A DNA stretch of 64,000 nt from Allorhizobium paknamense. Its GTDB lineage: Bacteria > Pseudomonadota > Alphaproteobacteria > Rhizobiales > Rhizobiaceae. The stretch covers positions 310,001 to 374,000 of the forward strand of contig NZ_JAUSWH010000002.1 of assembly GCF_030815125.1 (NCBI RefSeq). The letters run 5' to 3'. Below are positions 31,319 to 40,720 of the stretch, in pieces (position 1 is the first letter of the stretch; every line of letters starts with the position of its first letter). The notes beneath the pieces were generated by a model, which was not told the origin of the DNA, did no database searches, and was given only the letters and a program-made list of their open reading frames with translations. The position numbers and the translations under genes are program-made.

Positions 31319-34300
31319 CTGTCCCTGTCCTCGCGGTCCCATTCCTCGATCCCTCTGTCGGCCGCATTACCAAAGAACTGCCGGAAGGCCTGACGATTGC
31401 CGAGATCCTCGATACCGTCATGCCGGGACTGCCCGATGAAGACTTGGCGCTCTTGCGCGTGGTTTTGGTCAGTGATCGCGGCTCTGCCGTCATCGATCGC
31501 CAGTTCTGGCATCGCGTCCGGCCCTATGCCAGCGTGCGGGTCGTCATCCGCCTTGTGCCGGGCAAGAGCGCGCTTCGCTCGGTTCTGACGGTTGTCGTTG
31601 CGATTGCCTCGGCTGCCCTTGGCCAATATTGGGCGACCGCCATGGCGCTTGGCAGTACGACGGCGACCACGGTTGTTGCGGCCGGCATCACGCTCGGTCT
31701 GACCGTACTCGGCAACCTGCTGATCAATGCGCTGATCCCGCCCGCCAGCAACAAGAAGGACAAGCCGACTTATTTCATCAACGGCTGGCGCAATAATCTC
31801 GATCCTGATGGTGTCATCCCTGAGGTCTATGGCAAGATCCGGTTTGCTCCGCCCTTTGCCGCGACCAGCTACACCGAGATCGTCGGCGACATCCAGTATC
31901 TGCGCTCGATCTTCCTGGTCGGCTATGGCGGCGACTACGGCTTGGCTCTGTCGGACTTCTGGATCGGCGACACCAACATCAGCGAATATGACGAGCTGAC
32001 CATTGAGACCCGCGAAGGCCTTGCGAGCGACGAGACCTTCAGCCTCTATTATCAGCAGGTCTTTGAGCTGTCGCTTGGCGTTGAGCTCACCCGCAACAAG
32101 CCACGCAACGACCAGGGCAAGGTCATCAGCGGTCCAGCCAAGGAAGACCCGATCGTGCGCACCACGGGTGCCGATGCATCCTCGGCATCTGTCATCATCG
32201 GCTTTCCGGCTGGCCTCGGTCGCGTCGACGACGAGGGTGAGAAGAAAAATCTGTCGGTGCAGATCCGCATTCGCCAGAAGCCTGCGAACGCGTCCGACGA
32301 CGAATACGTCACAGTGACCACGATGAAGATCACCAGTCAGAAGCTGGAGGCGTTCTATCGGCAGTACACCTGGGCATTCGCCACGCGCGGTCGCTACGAC
32401 ATCGAGGTCACCCGGATGACCGACGAGCACACCAAGACCAGCTATCAGAGCCGCACGACATGGGTGGCGCTACAAACGATCCGGCCGGAATACCCGATCG
32501 ATTTCCCGTATCCCTTGGCGATGATCGCCATGCGCGTCAAAGCCACCTATCAGTTGAACGGCCAGCTCGACAATTTCAACGTCATCGCCTCCCGCCGCTG
32601 CCTGGATTGGGACGCGGACACAGGCACCTGGATCGGTCGGGAAACCCGCAATCCGGCATCGCTCTATCGCCATTGCCTGCAATCGAAGTCCAATCCGAAG
32701 CCGGTTTCTGACAGCGAGATCGATCTGGATGCCCTGGCCGACTGGCATGAGTTCTGCACATCCAAGGGGCTCGAATACAATGCCGTCCATGACGACGATC
32801 GCACGCTGCGGGAGCGTCTGGATGATATTGCCGGGGCAGGCCGGGCGCGAGCCAGATATGATGGCGTCAAATGGAGTGTGATTATTGATCGGCCGCAGGA
32901 TCTGGTTGTCGACCATATCAACCCGCGCAATTCGTCGAATTTCAAAGCCAGCCGTACCTATTTCGAACCGCCGCACGGGTTCCGGATCAAGTTCTTTGAC
33001 GAAACCTATGACTATAAGCAGAACGAGCGGCTAGTGCCTTGGCCCGGTCATTCGGGTGCGATCACGCTCACTGAACAGCTGGAGCTTCCGGGCAAGACCA
33101 ATCCAGACGAGATCTGGATCGAAGCGCGCCGGCGCATGTACGAGGCGCTCTACCGGATCGACACCTATGAGCTTGTCCAGGATGGCCCGATCAGCGTCGC
33201 AACGCGCGGCGATCTGGTGATGACATCCTACGACGTCCTGGAGCGCACGCAGGTTGCCGCCCGCGTCCTCGATGTCATCGGCCGCACGATCGAGCTGGAC
33301 AGCGAGATCGAGATGACGGCCGGCCTAACTTATGGCCTGCGGTTTCGCCAATTCGCGGACGCCGACGACACGATCGGCAACAGTGTCCTGGCGACGCTGC
33401 TAACCGTTGCCGGCACGTCGAAAACCGTCGTCATGGCCGATTTTTCCCCTTCAGCCGTGCCTGTTGTCGGTGACCTCGTCCATGTCGGGTTGCTCTCATC
33501 GGAAAGCATTCCGATGATCGTCACCCGAGTCGAGGCCGGCGAGGATATGTCGTCGCATCTGCGCCTGGTGAACGCTGCCACCATCATCGACGAGCTGACC
33601 GATGCGGAGACGCCACCGGCATGGTCTGGTCGCGCCGGCGCCGATGTCGACACTCAGGTCGGCGCACCTCCCGTCCCGACAATCACATCGATCGACACGG
33701 GTCTTGTCGGAACCGAAGTCTCGGGTGGTTTGAGCGTGTCCGTCACTCCGGGCAGCGGTACCGTCGTGACGGCGGCCTATCGATTGCAGCATCGCAAGTC
33801 CGGAGCGAGCGCCTGGACACCCGTCGACTTTGGCGTCGGCGACGGTGCTGTCCTGGTGACGGGTTATGTCAACGGAGATGTTGTCGAGGTCCGCGTCGCG
33901 GCCCTGTCGGCGGCCGGCCTGATCAGCACCTATACATCGATCGTCACCGTCACGATCGGTGAGGACGATGGAGCGACCCCTGCGTCCCTGCCAGTCGCCA
34001 ATATCACGGTCACTTCTCTCCTTGGCGGTGCAACGATCGCGCTTCAGACATCGGATGACGCGGCGACGACTGCCGTCCAGATCTACTGCTCGACCAGCAG
34101 CACACTCAATACCGAAACCGATGCGGTCGGATCGCCGATCGCCGTCGATCCCTCGCGTTCCTACACATTTGCCGTTGGCGATGCGACACGCACCAACCTG
34201 CTGTCCAGCGGCAGTTTCGATAGCGCCGGCAGTTGGACGCTCGGCTCCGGTTGGTCTGTCTCTTCGGGTGCCGCCGTCCATGCCTCGGGATCTGCCGGTA

Positions 34301-34650
34301 ATCTCAGCCAGGCCGTGGGCCTCACGGCCGGGAGCACCTATCGCTTGAGCTATGATCTCACTCGCTCAGCCGGATCGATCCAGCCGACCTTGACGGGCGG
34401 CACGACGGTTTCCGGCGTCTCAAGATCGGCCAGCGCTTCGGTGCTGGAAAAGGTGGTCGCTGCGACCGGCAATACCGCGCTTGCATTCGTCGCCACAGAC
34501 ACCTTCGCGGGCCAGATCGATAACGCGGTTCTCTACCTCGAAACATCCACCTGTCTGCCGCAAGGCACCAACTACCTGTGGCTTCAGCCGCAGAACGCCA
34601 ACGGCGTGAGCGGACCGGTGACCGGCCCGATTGCGATTTCGGTGAAATAG
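31315..34650 (+). CDS. tail tip / host specificity protein (I-J fusion type)
   Basis: A 1111-residue protein. Residues 1-140 resemble lambda gpI: an N-terminal small fold followed by hydrophobic 'LTVVVAIASAALGQYWATAMALG' and 'VVAAGITLGLTVLGNLLINALI'. Residues 150-780 match the J hub and tip ('YFINGWRNNLDPDGVIPEVYGKIR', 'RSIFLVGYGGDYGL', 'LDDIAGAGRARARYDGVKWSVIIDRPQ'). About 784-870 is fibronectin III-like. About 960-1080 reads as a jelly-roll carbohydrate-binding module ('SSGSFDSAGSWTLGSGWSVSSGAAVH'). It should contact the host receptor. A strong TAGGAG for the next gene overlaps its stop. Confidence 0.88.
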   Translation: MTVPVLAVPFLDPSVGRITKELPEGLTIAEILDTVMPGLPDEDLALLRVVLVSDRGSAVIDRQFWHRVRPYASVRVVIRLVPGKSALRSVLTVVVAIASAALGQYWATAMALGSTTATTVVAAGITLGLTVLGNLLINALIPPASNKKDKPTYFINGWRNNLDPDGVIPEVYGKIRFAPPFAATSYTEIVGDIQYLRSIFLVGYGGDYGLALSDFWIGDTNISEYDELTIETREGLASDETFSLYYQQVFELSLGVELTRNKPRNDQGKVISGPAKEDPIVRTTGADASSASVIIGFPAGLGRVDDEGEKKNLSVQIRIRQKPANASDDEYVTVTTMKITSQKLEAFYRQYTWAFATRGRYDIEVTRMTDEHTKTSYQSRTTWVALQTIRPEYPIDFPYPLAMIAMRVKATYQLNGQLDNFNVIASRRCLDWDADTGTWIGRETRNPASLYRHCLQSKSNPKPVSDSEIDLDALADWHEFCTSKGLEYNAVHDDDRTLRERLDDIAGAGRARARYDGVKWSVIIDRPQDLVVDHINPRNSSNFKASRTYFEPPHGFRIKFFDETYDYKQNERLVPWPGHSGAITLTEQLELPGKTNPDEIWIEARRRMYEALYRIDTYELVQDGPISVATRGDLVMTSYDVLERTQVAARVLDVIGRTIELDSEIEMTAGLTYGLRFRQFADADDTIGNSVLATLLTVAGTSKTVVMADFSPSAVPVVGDLVHVGLLSSESIPMIVTRVEAGEDMSSHLRLVNAATIIDELTDAETPPAWSGRAGADVDTQVGAPPVPTITSIDTGLVGTEVSGGLSVSVTPGSGTVVTAAYRLQHRKSGASAWTPVDFGVGDGAVLVTGYVNGDVVEVRVAALSAAGLISTYTSIVTVTIGEDDGATPASLPVANITVTSLLGGATIALQTSDDAATTAVQIYCSTSSTLNTETDAVGSPIAVDPSRSYTFAVGDATRTNLLSSGSFDSAGSWTLGSGWSVSSGAAVHASGSAGNLSQAVGLTAGSTYRLSYDLTRSAGSIQPTLTGGTTVSGVSRSASASVLEKVVAATGNTALAFVATDTFAGQIDNAVLYLETSTCLPQGTNYLWLQPQNANGVSGPVTGPIAISVK

Positions 34651-34658
34651 GAGCGACT

Positions 34659-37600
34659 ATGACGGACCTCGGCGTCAGAACCCCGAACATCACATCTGCC
34701 AGCGTGCTCGACACAGTGCTCGGCAACCGTGGTGGATCATCGCGCCAGATATCTGTCGATGATCTGAACAACCAGATGGCCGGCAGCGGCGCGATCGCTG
34801 CATCGCTCGCCTCGATCGCGGCGAAGGCGGCAGGCAAGTGGATATCCTTTGACACCCAGGCGACCATGGACGCCAATCTGGCCTACGCCGCGGACACAGA
34901 GGCGCGCGTCTACGGGACCGGTGCAGGCATCTACAAGAAGGTGGGCGATTCGGGCAGCGGTTCCTGGTCTTATGTAGGGCCACTCCCTGAAGCGGATACC
35001 ACCGAACTCGGGCCGATTGTGCCGGGCGTCTTTGAGAATGTGCAAGGCCAGTTGATCCTGGCTGGCGGGGTAACGCTGTATCGCGGCGACCGCAACCGGG
35101 AACTCGGTGTGGTCATTCCGGTCGGCCAAACGGCGGCTGGTGCTGCTCTCGTCTATGATTATGCGATCGACAGGCCTCTGGCGGCCCAGCTTGCCAATCG
35201 CACTCTGCGAATTACCATGGCGTTTGATGTTTCAGGTCCGTTTACGAGGACATTCACACCGGGTCTGAACATTGCCGACCAGGCCGGGAACGTCGAGGCG
35301 AACGCCTTCACTTTGATCTCGAACACATCGCCGTCGACTTATCGACGGATCGTGGTCATGGAAACGTCCATCCCGGCCGATACCACGACGATTGAGCCCT
35401 ATGTATTGCTAGGCGGTTCGGCGGCTGCGACCGAAGAGTATGCGGTGCTGTCGGGGCTTTACCTCGCCATTGTCACGACGACATCGGATGTTGCGACGCT
35501 TGCGTCGGATAATGCCCAAAGCGGATACAAACTCGGTCTTATGGCAGGTATGCCGGATATAGGTTCGGTGTTCAACGATTGTCAGACCGTCATGTTTGTC
35601 AACAACGGCGGACAGTTTCGGGAGGATGCGTCGGGCAAGGTCATCGGTTGGACGATTCCCGCCGGATCGACGGGTCAGTATACGACACTGACCACCAAGC
35701 TGCCGCTGTCGGACGATGAGACGAGCTTGTTGGCGTATCAGACGATTGAGGTCGTCTACTTGCTCTCAACGAGCGTGGCCTACGACGTTCCGATGACGAT
35801 CGTCTTGCAGGTTGATGGTGTATCCTATCCCAGTCAGGTCACCCGTAACCAGCGCGTTGCGCCATCGCAGCGTGTGATTTCGGTCGAGGGCGCCATCCCT
35901 GCTGATGCCAAGGTCATTCAGCCTTACATCCAGTCGACAGGGTCGGCAGCACTTGCGACTGCTCAGTGGATCGAGATCGCCGATATGAGCGTCAAGCTGA
36001 CCGGGAGCCTGGACAAATCACGGCCGCCGGCGCGATTGACGGCCTACTGGTCCTCGCTGCGCAATCGGGAACGTGCGGAAACAGCCTTGGAAACAGGCGC
36101 AATTCCTGAGGCTATCAGACCGGCGAGCATTACTGTCGATCTGGCTTCAGGTGCATCGATCAGTACAGCGATCACTGCGAACCGCTCTCCGACCAAGTAT
36201 CGGAGACGCCGGTTCAACCTTTCCTCCGGCACCTATGCCGGCGGTGGCCTCTTCCCCGTCATGTATGACAGCTTTGTCGGTCATGGTGCCAACCGCACTA
36301 TCATTGATGGAAGCCTTGCCGCGAATACAGCACTGGCGACTATTTCCAACCAGTCCGCCTTCGAGAGCTACTACGATTGCGATTATTACGGTTTCACCGT
36401 CATCGCCAAAAACTGCCGCTACGCGATGCACAGCGATCTTGCCTATAGCGATAAGGTCGAGGATGTCCGGCAGCGCATCAAAGGCGTTCGTCTGGTCCAT
36501 CTCGGGAACCAGGAAGCCATTGACTATCAGAACTCTATTGGTGGAGCGCCCACCGACGTCTGGGCATCGACCATGGCATTCGGAATTGGTGCATGGTCCG
36601 GTTGGGATATCCTGGTCGAGGACAGTGAATTAGCCGGCAAGTTCGCTGCAGCAGGTTTGCACAACAATCGCGATTTCACCCGCCCGGCCCGCTGGGCGTT
36701 CAAGAATTCCAAGCTTGTCGCCGAGACAGGCACATACGCGCTGCGGATTGGCAACTTCGGTTCGAAAATCAAGTGCAGTGTCCTGCTGGAGGGGAATAGC
36801 TTCTCTGGCGACATCCTTATGGAAACCACCCAATGGTTCCAGGACACGCTCGATTACCAGCCGGCAGACCATACCGAAATCATGGTCACCGGCCATGGCA
36901 ACAGTCCGGCAGTCTTCAAGGTTAGCGATTTTGGCCGCGCACTGAAGATCGAGAGTGCAGCGACGGCCGGGGCCTCGACGATTGCCGTGTCCGGCTCTGC
37001 GGTGGCCGTCCTCTTTGGGACTGTCAACAGCAAGCCTGGCTCCGGCGGCATTAAAGGGTATGTCTACGGTGACTTCGACATCTCTGGCCATGTCGTCGGC
37101 GTCAACTCGGATCAACTGATCACGTCCCTTGGCAAGCGCCTGGGCAATTGCGCCGTCACGAACAAGATCCTGACGATCAGCGTCAATGGCGGCGTCGGCA
37201 TCAATGTCGTCTTCAACGCCGACTACACCAATGCCACAAACGCGACGATCCTCGGCATGATCAACAGTGCTCTCGGATCAGCTGCGACGGCCTCCGAATA
37301 CGCGATCGGCGAGCGCTATCGTCCGATGATTGCCGACGAGGAGCAGTCTCTTCAGAATGTTTCCGCCTATGGAATCCTGATGGGTATGGCCTGCGCCTAT
37401 ACCTCAGATGGCTCTCGCTCGATCCGGGCGATGACCTCAGACGATCCCGTTAGCCTGTTTGCTGGCGTCGCCTGGGAGGACATCTATCCCGGCTCTTACG
37501 GCCGCGTGAAAACGGCAGGCTTTCTGCCGATCGGCGATATCCTGCGCACCGATGCCGTCGCCCTGCAGCTTGGAACCGCATTGTCGATTGATTCGGCGGC

Positions 37601-38648
37601 GCCTGGTTACTTCAAGGCGGGCGGAGCAACTACGGTGCTGACAGCGATACGATCGGATGCGGTGCGCGTGGTGACAGCTGAGACCATGGTGGCGCTCGGC
37701 GGCAGTGTCCTTCAGGGGCCAGCCGGCGCGGGTATCCCATCGAGCGGCGGTGATAACGGTGATCTGCTAGGCTATTCCGGCGGCCAGGCTGTCTGGCGCT
37801 CACCGGCAGAGGCTCTGTCGGACATTGGGGCTGCGCCGGTTGCCAGCCCGGCCTTCACGGGCACGCCGACCGCACCGACGCCGGCAACCGCCACCAGCAC
37901 GACGCAGATTGCAACGACGGCCTTTGTTCAGGCGGTCGTGGCCGCCCTGGTCAACAGTGCGCCGGCGCAGCTCGACACCATCAACGAGCTGGCGGCAGCA
38001 CTTGGCAATGACGCGAATTTCGCGACAACCGTCACCAACGCACTGGCAAACAAGCAGCCGCTCGATCCAACGCTGACCGCGCTGGCGGCTTTGACTGTGG
38101 CGGCCGACAAGCTCATCTACGCGACCGGCGCGGATGCTTTCTCGACGACTGACTTTACGTCCGTCGCGCGGACTTTGCTTTCTGCGGCAACGCAGGCGGC
38201 ACAAAGAGCCGCATTGGGACTCGGCACGGCAGCTACGCAAAGCACGGGCACCAGCGGGGCAAACGTGCCCCTGTTGAACGGAACCAATACATGGACCGGC
38301 CAACAGTTGATGGCTGGATTTCCGGTCAAGCAGTCAAATTCTGGAGGCGAGGTGGCGTCTGCCAGAGGCTTCCGCCAGCTTATAGATGGCAGCGAATATC
38401 TGGCACTGTATCACGACAACACCGCAGCACTGCTGACTATTCAGGGCACCAGTAAAGTCCAGATATCCGGTTCCATAAACAGCATGCTGCAGCCTCTGCA
38501 GATCCCGAGCTACACGGTGGCCACCGTCCCGACAGCATCCTCTTATCCGCGCTGCATGATCTATGTCTCTGACGGAGCCTCCAGCAAGCGGCTGGCGATT
38601 TCCGATGGTAGCAACTGGCGCTTCCCGGACGGTGCGGTCATTTCTTAA
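34659..38648 (+). CDS. long tail fibre protein
   Basis: A 1329-residue protein starting at ATG 34659 (TAGGAG 8 nt before). After an N-terminal attachment region ('ASVLDTVLGNRGGSSRQISVDDLNNQMAG') come beta-rich domains. The region about 480-800 looks like a right-handed beta-helix ('RRFNLSSGTYAGGGLFPVMYDSFVGHGANRTIIDG'). The C-terminal part from about 1059 has typical fibre repeats ('PAFTGTPTAPTP', 'STTQIATTAFVQ', 'LGTAATQSTG'). It probably reads host surface polysaccharide; a depolymerase activity in the beta-helix cannot be judged from the sequence. Confidence 0.85.
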   Translation: MTDLGVRTPNITSASVLDTVLGNRGGSSRQISVDDLNNQMAGSGAIAASLASIAAKAAGKWISFDTQATMDANLAYAADTEARVYGTGAGIYKKVGDSGSGSWSYVGPLPEADTTELGPIVPGVFENVQGQLILAGGVTLYRGDRNRELGVVIPVGQTAAGAALVYDYAIDRPLAAQLANRTLRITMAFDVSGPFTRTFTPGLNIADQAGNVEANAFTLISNTSPSTYRRIVVMETSIPADTTTIEPYVLLGGSAAATEEYAVLSGLYLAIVTTTSDVATLASDNAQSGYKLGLMAGMPDIGSVFNDCQTVMFVNNGGQFREDASGKVIGWTIPAGSTGQYTTLTTKLPLSDDETSLLAYQTIEVVYLLSTSVAYDVPMTIVLQVDGVSYPSQVTRNQRVAPSQRVISVEGAIPADAKVIQPYIQSTGSAALATAQWIEIADMSVKLTGSLDKSRPPARLTAYWSSLRNRERAETALETGAIPEAIRPASITVDLASGASISTAITANRSPTKYRRRRFNLSSGTYAGGGLFPVMYDSFVGHGANRTIIDGSLAANTALATISNQSAFESYYDCDYYGFTVIAKNCRYAMHSDLAYSDKVEDVRQRIKGVRLVHLGNQEAIDYQNSIGGAPTDVWASTMAFGIGAWSGWDILVEDSELAGKFAAAGLHNNRDFTRPARWAFKNSKLVAETGTYALRIGNFGSKIKCSVLLEGNSFSGDILMETTQWFQDTLDYQPADHTEIMVTGHGNSPAVFKVSDFGRALKIESAATAGASTIAVSGSAVAVLFGTVNSKPGSGGIKGYVYGDFDISGHVVGVNSDQLITSLGKRLGNCAVTNKILTISVNGGVGINVVFNADYTNATNATILGMINSALGSAATASEYAIGERYRPMIADEEQSLQNVSAYGILMGMACAYTSDGSRSIRAMTSDDPVSLFAGVAWEDIYPGSYGRVKTAGFLPIGDILRTDAVALQLGTALSIDSAAPGYFKAGGATTVLTAIRSDAVRVVTAETMVALGGSVLQGPAGAGIPSSGGDNGDLLGYSGGQAVWRSPAEALSDIGAAPVASPAFTGTPTAPTPATATSTTQIATTAFVQAVVAALVNSAPAQLDTINELAAALGNDANFATTVTNALANKQPLDPTLTALAALTVAADKLIYATGADAFSTTDFTSVARTLLSAATQAAQRAALGLGTAATQSTGTSGANVPLLNGTNTWTGQQLMAGFPVKQSNSGGEVASARGFRQLIDGSEYLALYHDNTAALLTIQGTSKVQISGSINSMLQPLQIPSYTVATVPTASSYPRCMIYVSDGASSKRLAISDGSNWRFPDGAVIS

Positions 38649-38667
38649 CCTTTGAAAGGGCTTCAAA

Positions 38668-38985
38668 ATGGCTTTGAAAGACGAGAAAACTCCCTACGAG
38701 ATCCTTGTGCGGTTTGGTGACGATGGGCAGCCGAAGGGTGCGCATGTATTGTATCGCCGCGTCGTCACGCTCGATGACGAGGTCCTCAAGGACGAAATCC
38801 TGGCGGCCCAGCCGCTCGACCTGGAAGGGTTTCCAACCAGCGCGATCATGACGGACGCGACGCGTGATGCTTTGGCGAAGGTGAGTAGCCAGGAGGCACA
38901 GATTGCGGCGTTGACCGAGCAACTGGCGACGGCCAATGCGACTATCCAAGAACTTGAGGCGGCTGCGGCAGCGCTCCAAGCGTAG
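38668..38985 (+). CDS. small tail-associated protein with coiled coil
   Basis: A 105-residue protein 19 nt after the fibre gene. It has a compact N-terminal part ('YEILVRFGDDGQPKGAHVLYRRVVTLDDEVLKDEIL') and a C-terminal coiled coil ('VSSQEAQIAALTEQLATANATIQELEAAAAALQ'). It may be a fibre chaperone or a fibre-bound subunit. No family recognised. Confidence 0.7.
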   Translation: MALKDEKTPYEILVRFGDDGQPKGAHVLYRRVVTLDDEVLKDEILAAQPLDLEGFPTSAIMTDATRDALAKVSSQEAQIAALTEQLATANATIQELEAAAAALQA

Positions 38986-38994
38986 CTTGGTAGC

Positions 38995-39016
38995 CTGGGT
39001 GCTGCAGAGCACCCAG
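38995..39016. terminator. hairpin between convergent genes at the end of the tail block
   Basis: Perfect 9-bp stem CTGGGTGCT / AGCACCCAG with loop GCAG. It is placed between the last tail gene and the leftward gene 39079-39432, so it may stop both transcripts; there is no immediate T run. Confidence 0.55.
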
Positions 39017-39078
39017 AGGCAGGTTAAAAGTTAATTTTTACAAGGAAAAAATTATGATGGACCGTATCAACCGTGCTT

Positions 39079-39432
39079 CTATCCGTTGCGAGATTCGTAC
39101 TCTTGCACAGCAGCCTCTATCTGATCGGCAGCGGCTCGAAGTGCTGGAGCGAGATTTCGAGCGGCTATTGATTCGATTTCTCGATATGGAACGGCGTCTG
39201 TTTCTGAAAGAACAACGTCTTCCCAATGGAAGATGTTCGTGAATGGAATTCCATCGGCCTCCATGTCGACAGTTACCATGAACGTCGCCTTAAAATGAGC
39301 ATCTACTCCCGAACTTCCAGGGTTGTTGATAGTCAAGTTACCAGTTGTTTTAGAGCTTGGGGGCACGGCTGGCACCGCACCTACGAACACGATATTCCCG
39401 TTGTTTAGAGAAACTCCAGTTATCTTCGACAT
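39079..39432 (-). CDS. unknown protein on the opposite strand at the phage right end (likely moron)
   Basis: A 117-residue protein with GAGAGGGA 3-4 nt before its ATG. The N-terminal half is beta-rich and Gly/Thr/Val-rich ('GVSLNNGNIVFVGAVPAVPPSSKTTGNLTINNP'), the C-terminal half is helical ('IESIAARNLAPALRAAADQIEAAVQEYES'). It runs against the late genes and lies in a stretch with lower GC than the phage core. A frame on the other strand (39054-39242) is a shadow. No family recognised. It may be expressed in the lysogen. Confidence 0.65.
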   Translation of the reverse strand: MSKITGVSLNNGNIVFVGAVPAVPPSSKTTGNLTINNPGSSGVDAHFKATFMVTVDMEADGIPFTNIFHWEDVVLSETDAVPYREIESIAARNLAPALRAAADQIEAAVQEYESRNG

Positions 39433-39672
39433 GATTCCCTCTCAGATTGTGCGGCCATCACTATCCAAAGTTTTTAAGAATGAGTCGAGTCTGGTTGCAG
39501 CCTGCCGCTTAATAGATAAATTGAGTTGTGGCCACTGAGTTCACTTTGAGTGGGTGGAAATGCCATCTGCTGCAAAACGACCGAGCTCAACATGTGGGAA
39601 CAAAGGTGTAGGAAATGCCTCAATTGGAATGGGGCTGGCGGTCTTCCCCAAAAGTGATCTGGATGAAACGTA

Positions 39673-40104
39673 ATGTCTGAAACTCTGTCTGATCAGCTTG
39701 TTATTGCCGAATACAATACACTCAGATCTGAAATTCTACTGCGGTTCCAATCTTGGTGTACCTGTGTGCAATTCGGGTTTACGACGCCAGCAGTAGGTAT
39801 TTTTTTTCTGATGAAAGAGGAGGAGGTTTCATCTGTCGTCTGGCTTGCGCTCGCGTTTTTGATAATTGTGATCTGCTGTCTAGCCCATATTATGGAAGCT
39901 TCCATTCATGATATAGCCTGCCAAATTGCGGCAATTGAGCAACGATATCGGGCATCTGGAGTGCAGGGTTGGGAAACCCAGCAGGTGCAAAAAAGGCAGG
40001 TAAGGCAGGCTGGACTAGGATCGCTTCAGAAGGTTCTCGTCTACACATTCCCTTTGTTTTGCGCTGCGTATTGTCTGCATCGGATTGTTCTCCCGCTCTC
40101 TTGA
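39673..40104 (+). CDS. three-helix membrane protein, right-end cargo
   Basis: A 143-residue protein with hydrophobic segments at about 32-47 ('QFGFTTPAVGIFFLM'), 55-76 ('VVWLALAFLIIVICCLAHIMEA') and 122-141 ('VLVYTFPLFCAAYCLHRIVLPL'), and a cytoplasmic-like charged loop between the last two. The DNA is AT-rich for this genome. The Shine-Dalgarno sequence is weak (GGATGA). A 240-bp gap separates it from the leftward gene. Topology and place suit a superinfection exclusion or membrane-acting cargo gene, but there is no direct evidence. Confidence 0.65.
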   Translation: MSETLSDQLVIAEYNTLRSEILLRFQSWCTCVQFGFTTPAVGIFFLMKEEEVSSVVWLALAFLIIVICCLAHIMEASIHDIACQIAAIEQRYRASGVQGWETQQVQKRQVRQAGLGSLQKVLVYTFPLFCAAYCLHRIVLPLS

Positions 40105-40206
40105 GGGAATGAGCCGGGCTGTGGTGCTGTGGACGAAATTTCGTTGTGTGTTACTCCGCTTCATCGGCGAGCATTCTCGGGGACAATTAAAAGGTTTTTG
40201 CATTAT

Positions 40207-40233
40207 GCCTCGGTTTCATCCGGGGCGTTTTTG
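40207..40233 (+). terminator. intrinsic terminator before the last phage gene
   Basis: Stem GCCTCGG / CCGGGGC (one G-U pair), loop TTTCAT, then GTTTTTG. It ends 12 nt before the ATG at 40245, an arrangement like the hairpins before the late blocks. Confidence 0.65.
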
Positions 40234-40244
40234 TTGGAGGGCAA

Positions 40245-40622
40245 ATGGAAGATCTAGATGCATCGCTGCGGCTTTCGTTGGCTCTGCTGCCTAAGCCGAT
40301 GAAGAACCAATATGCGGGAAAGGGCGTGTCCAGGCGTAGAGAGACGAGCGCCGCAAGGATGCTGGCCGATCGCGTCGCCGAGCATCTGATGATTAATTGG
40401 CGTTTTCACTCGCCAGAGGGCGAAGTTACGAAAACCGAAGTCAGCGCCGCGATCTTAGAGGTGTTCCTTGCTGCTCCTGATGACATTGCCAAGACTTTCG
40501 CAAACAAGCTGCCGCCTCTGGCTGAACCCGGGCTCCTTCAAATTGCGGCAGATATTGGCGCGGTACTAAAAGTGAGGTGGCGGGCTGAATATTTTGTGCC
40601 GCGATATCTGGGCTTCAAATAG
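40245..40622 (+). CDS. unknown protein, last gene of the prophage
   Basis: A 125-residue soluble protein with TTGGAGG 5-8 nt before the ATG. The sequence is helical, with basic 'GKGVSRRRETSAARMLADRVAEHLMINWRF' and 'VTKTEVSAAILEVFLAAPDDIAKTF'. It ends 98 bp before the right-end repeats. Mu keeps its DNA modification genes (com, mom) here; this protein does not resemble either. The function is unknown. Confidence 0.65.
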   Translation: MEDLDASLRLSLALLPKPMKNQYAGKGVSRRRETSAARMLADRVAEHLMINWRFHSPEGEVTKTEVSAAILEVFLAAPDDIAKTFANKLPPLAEPGLLQIAADIGAVLKVRWRAEYFVPRYLGFK

Positions 40623-40720
40623 CGCCTCAAACGGCCTTCACGTACACTTTGAAGATATTTCAAAGGGGAGATTTCGAAGCCTTTTTGTCACGCTTGGAAA
40701 AATCGAATTTCCAATTTCTC

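Noticed and set aside
39054..39242. Rightward 62-codon frame at the right end
   Set aside because: Lies within the leftward 39079-39432 gene, which has the stronger ribosome binding site and a more protein-like sequence.
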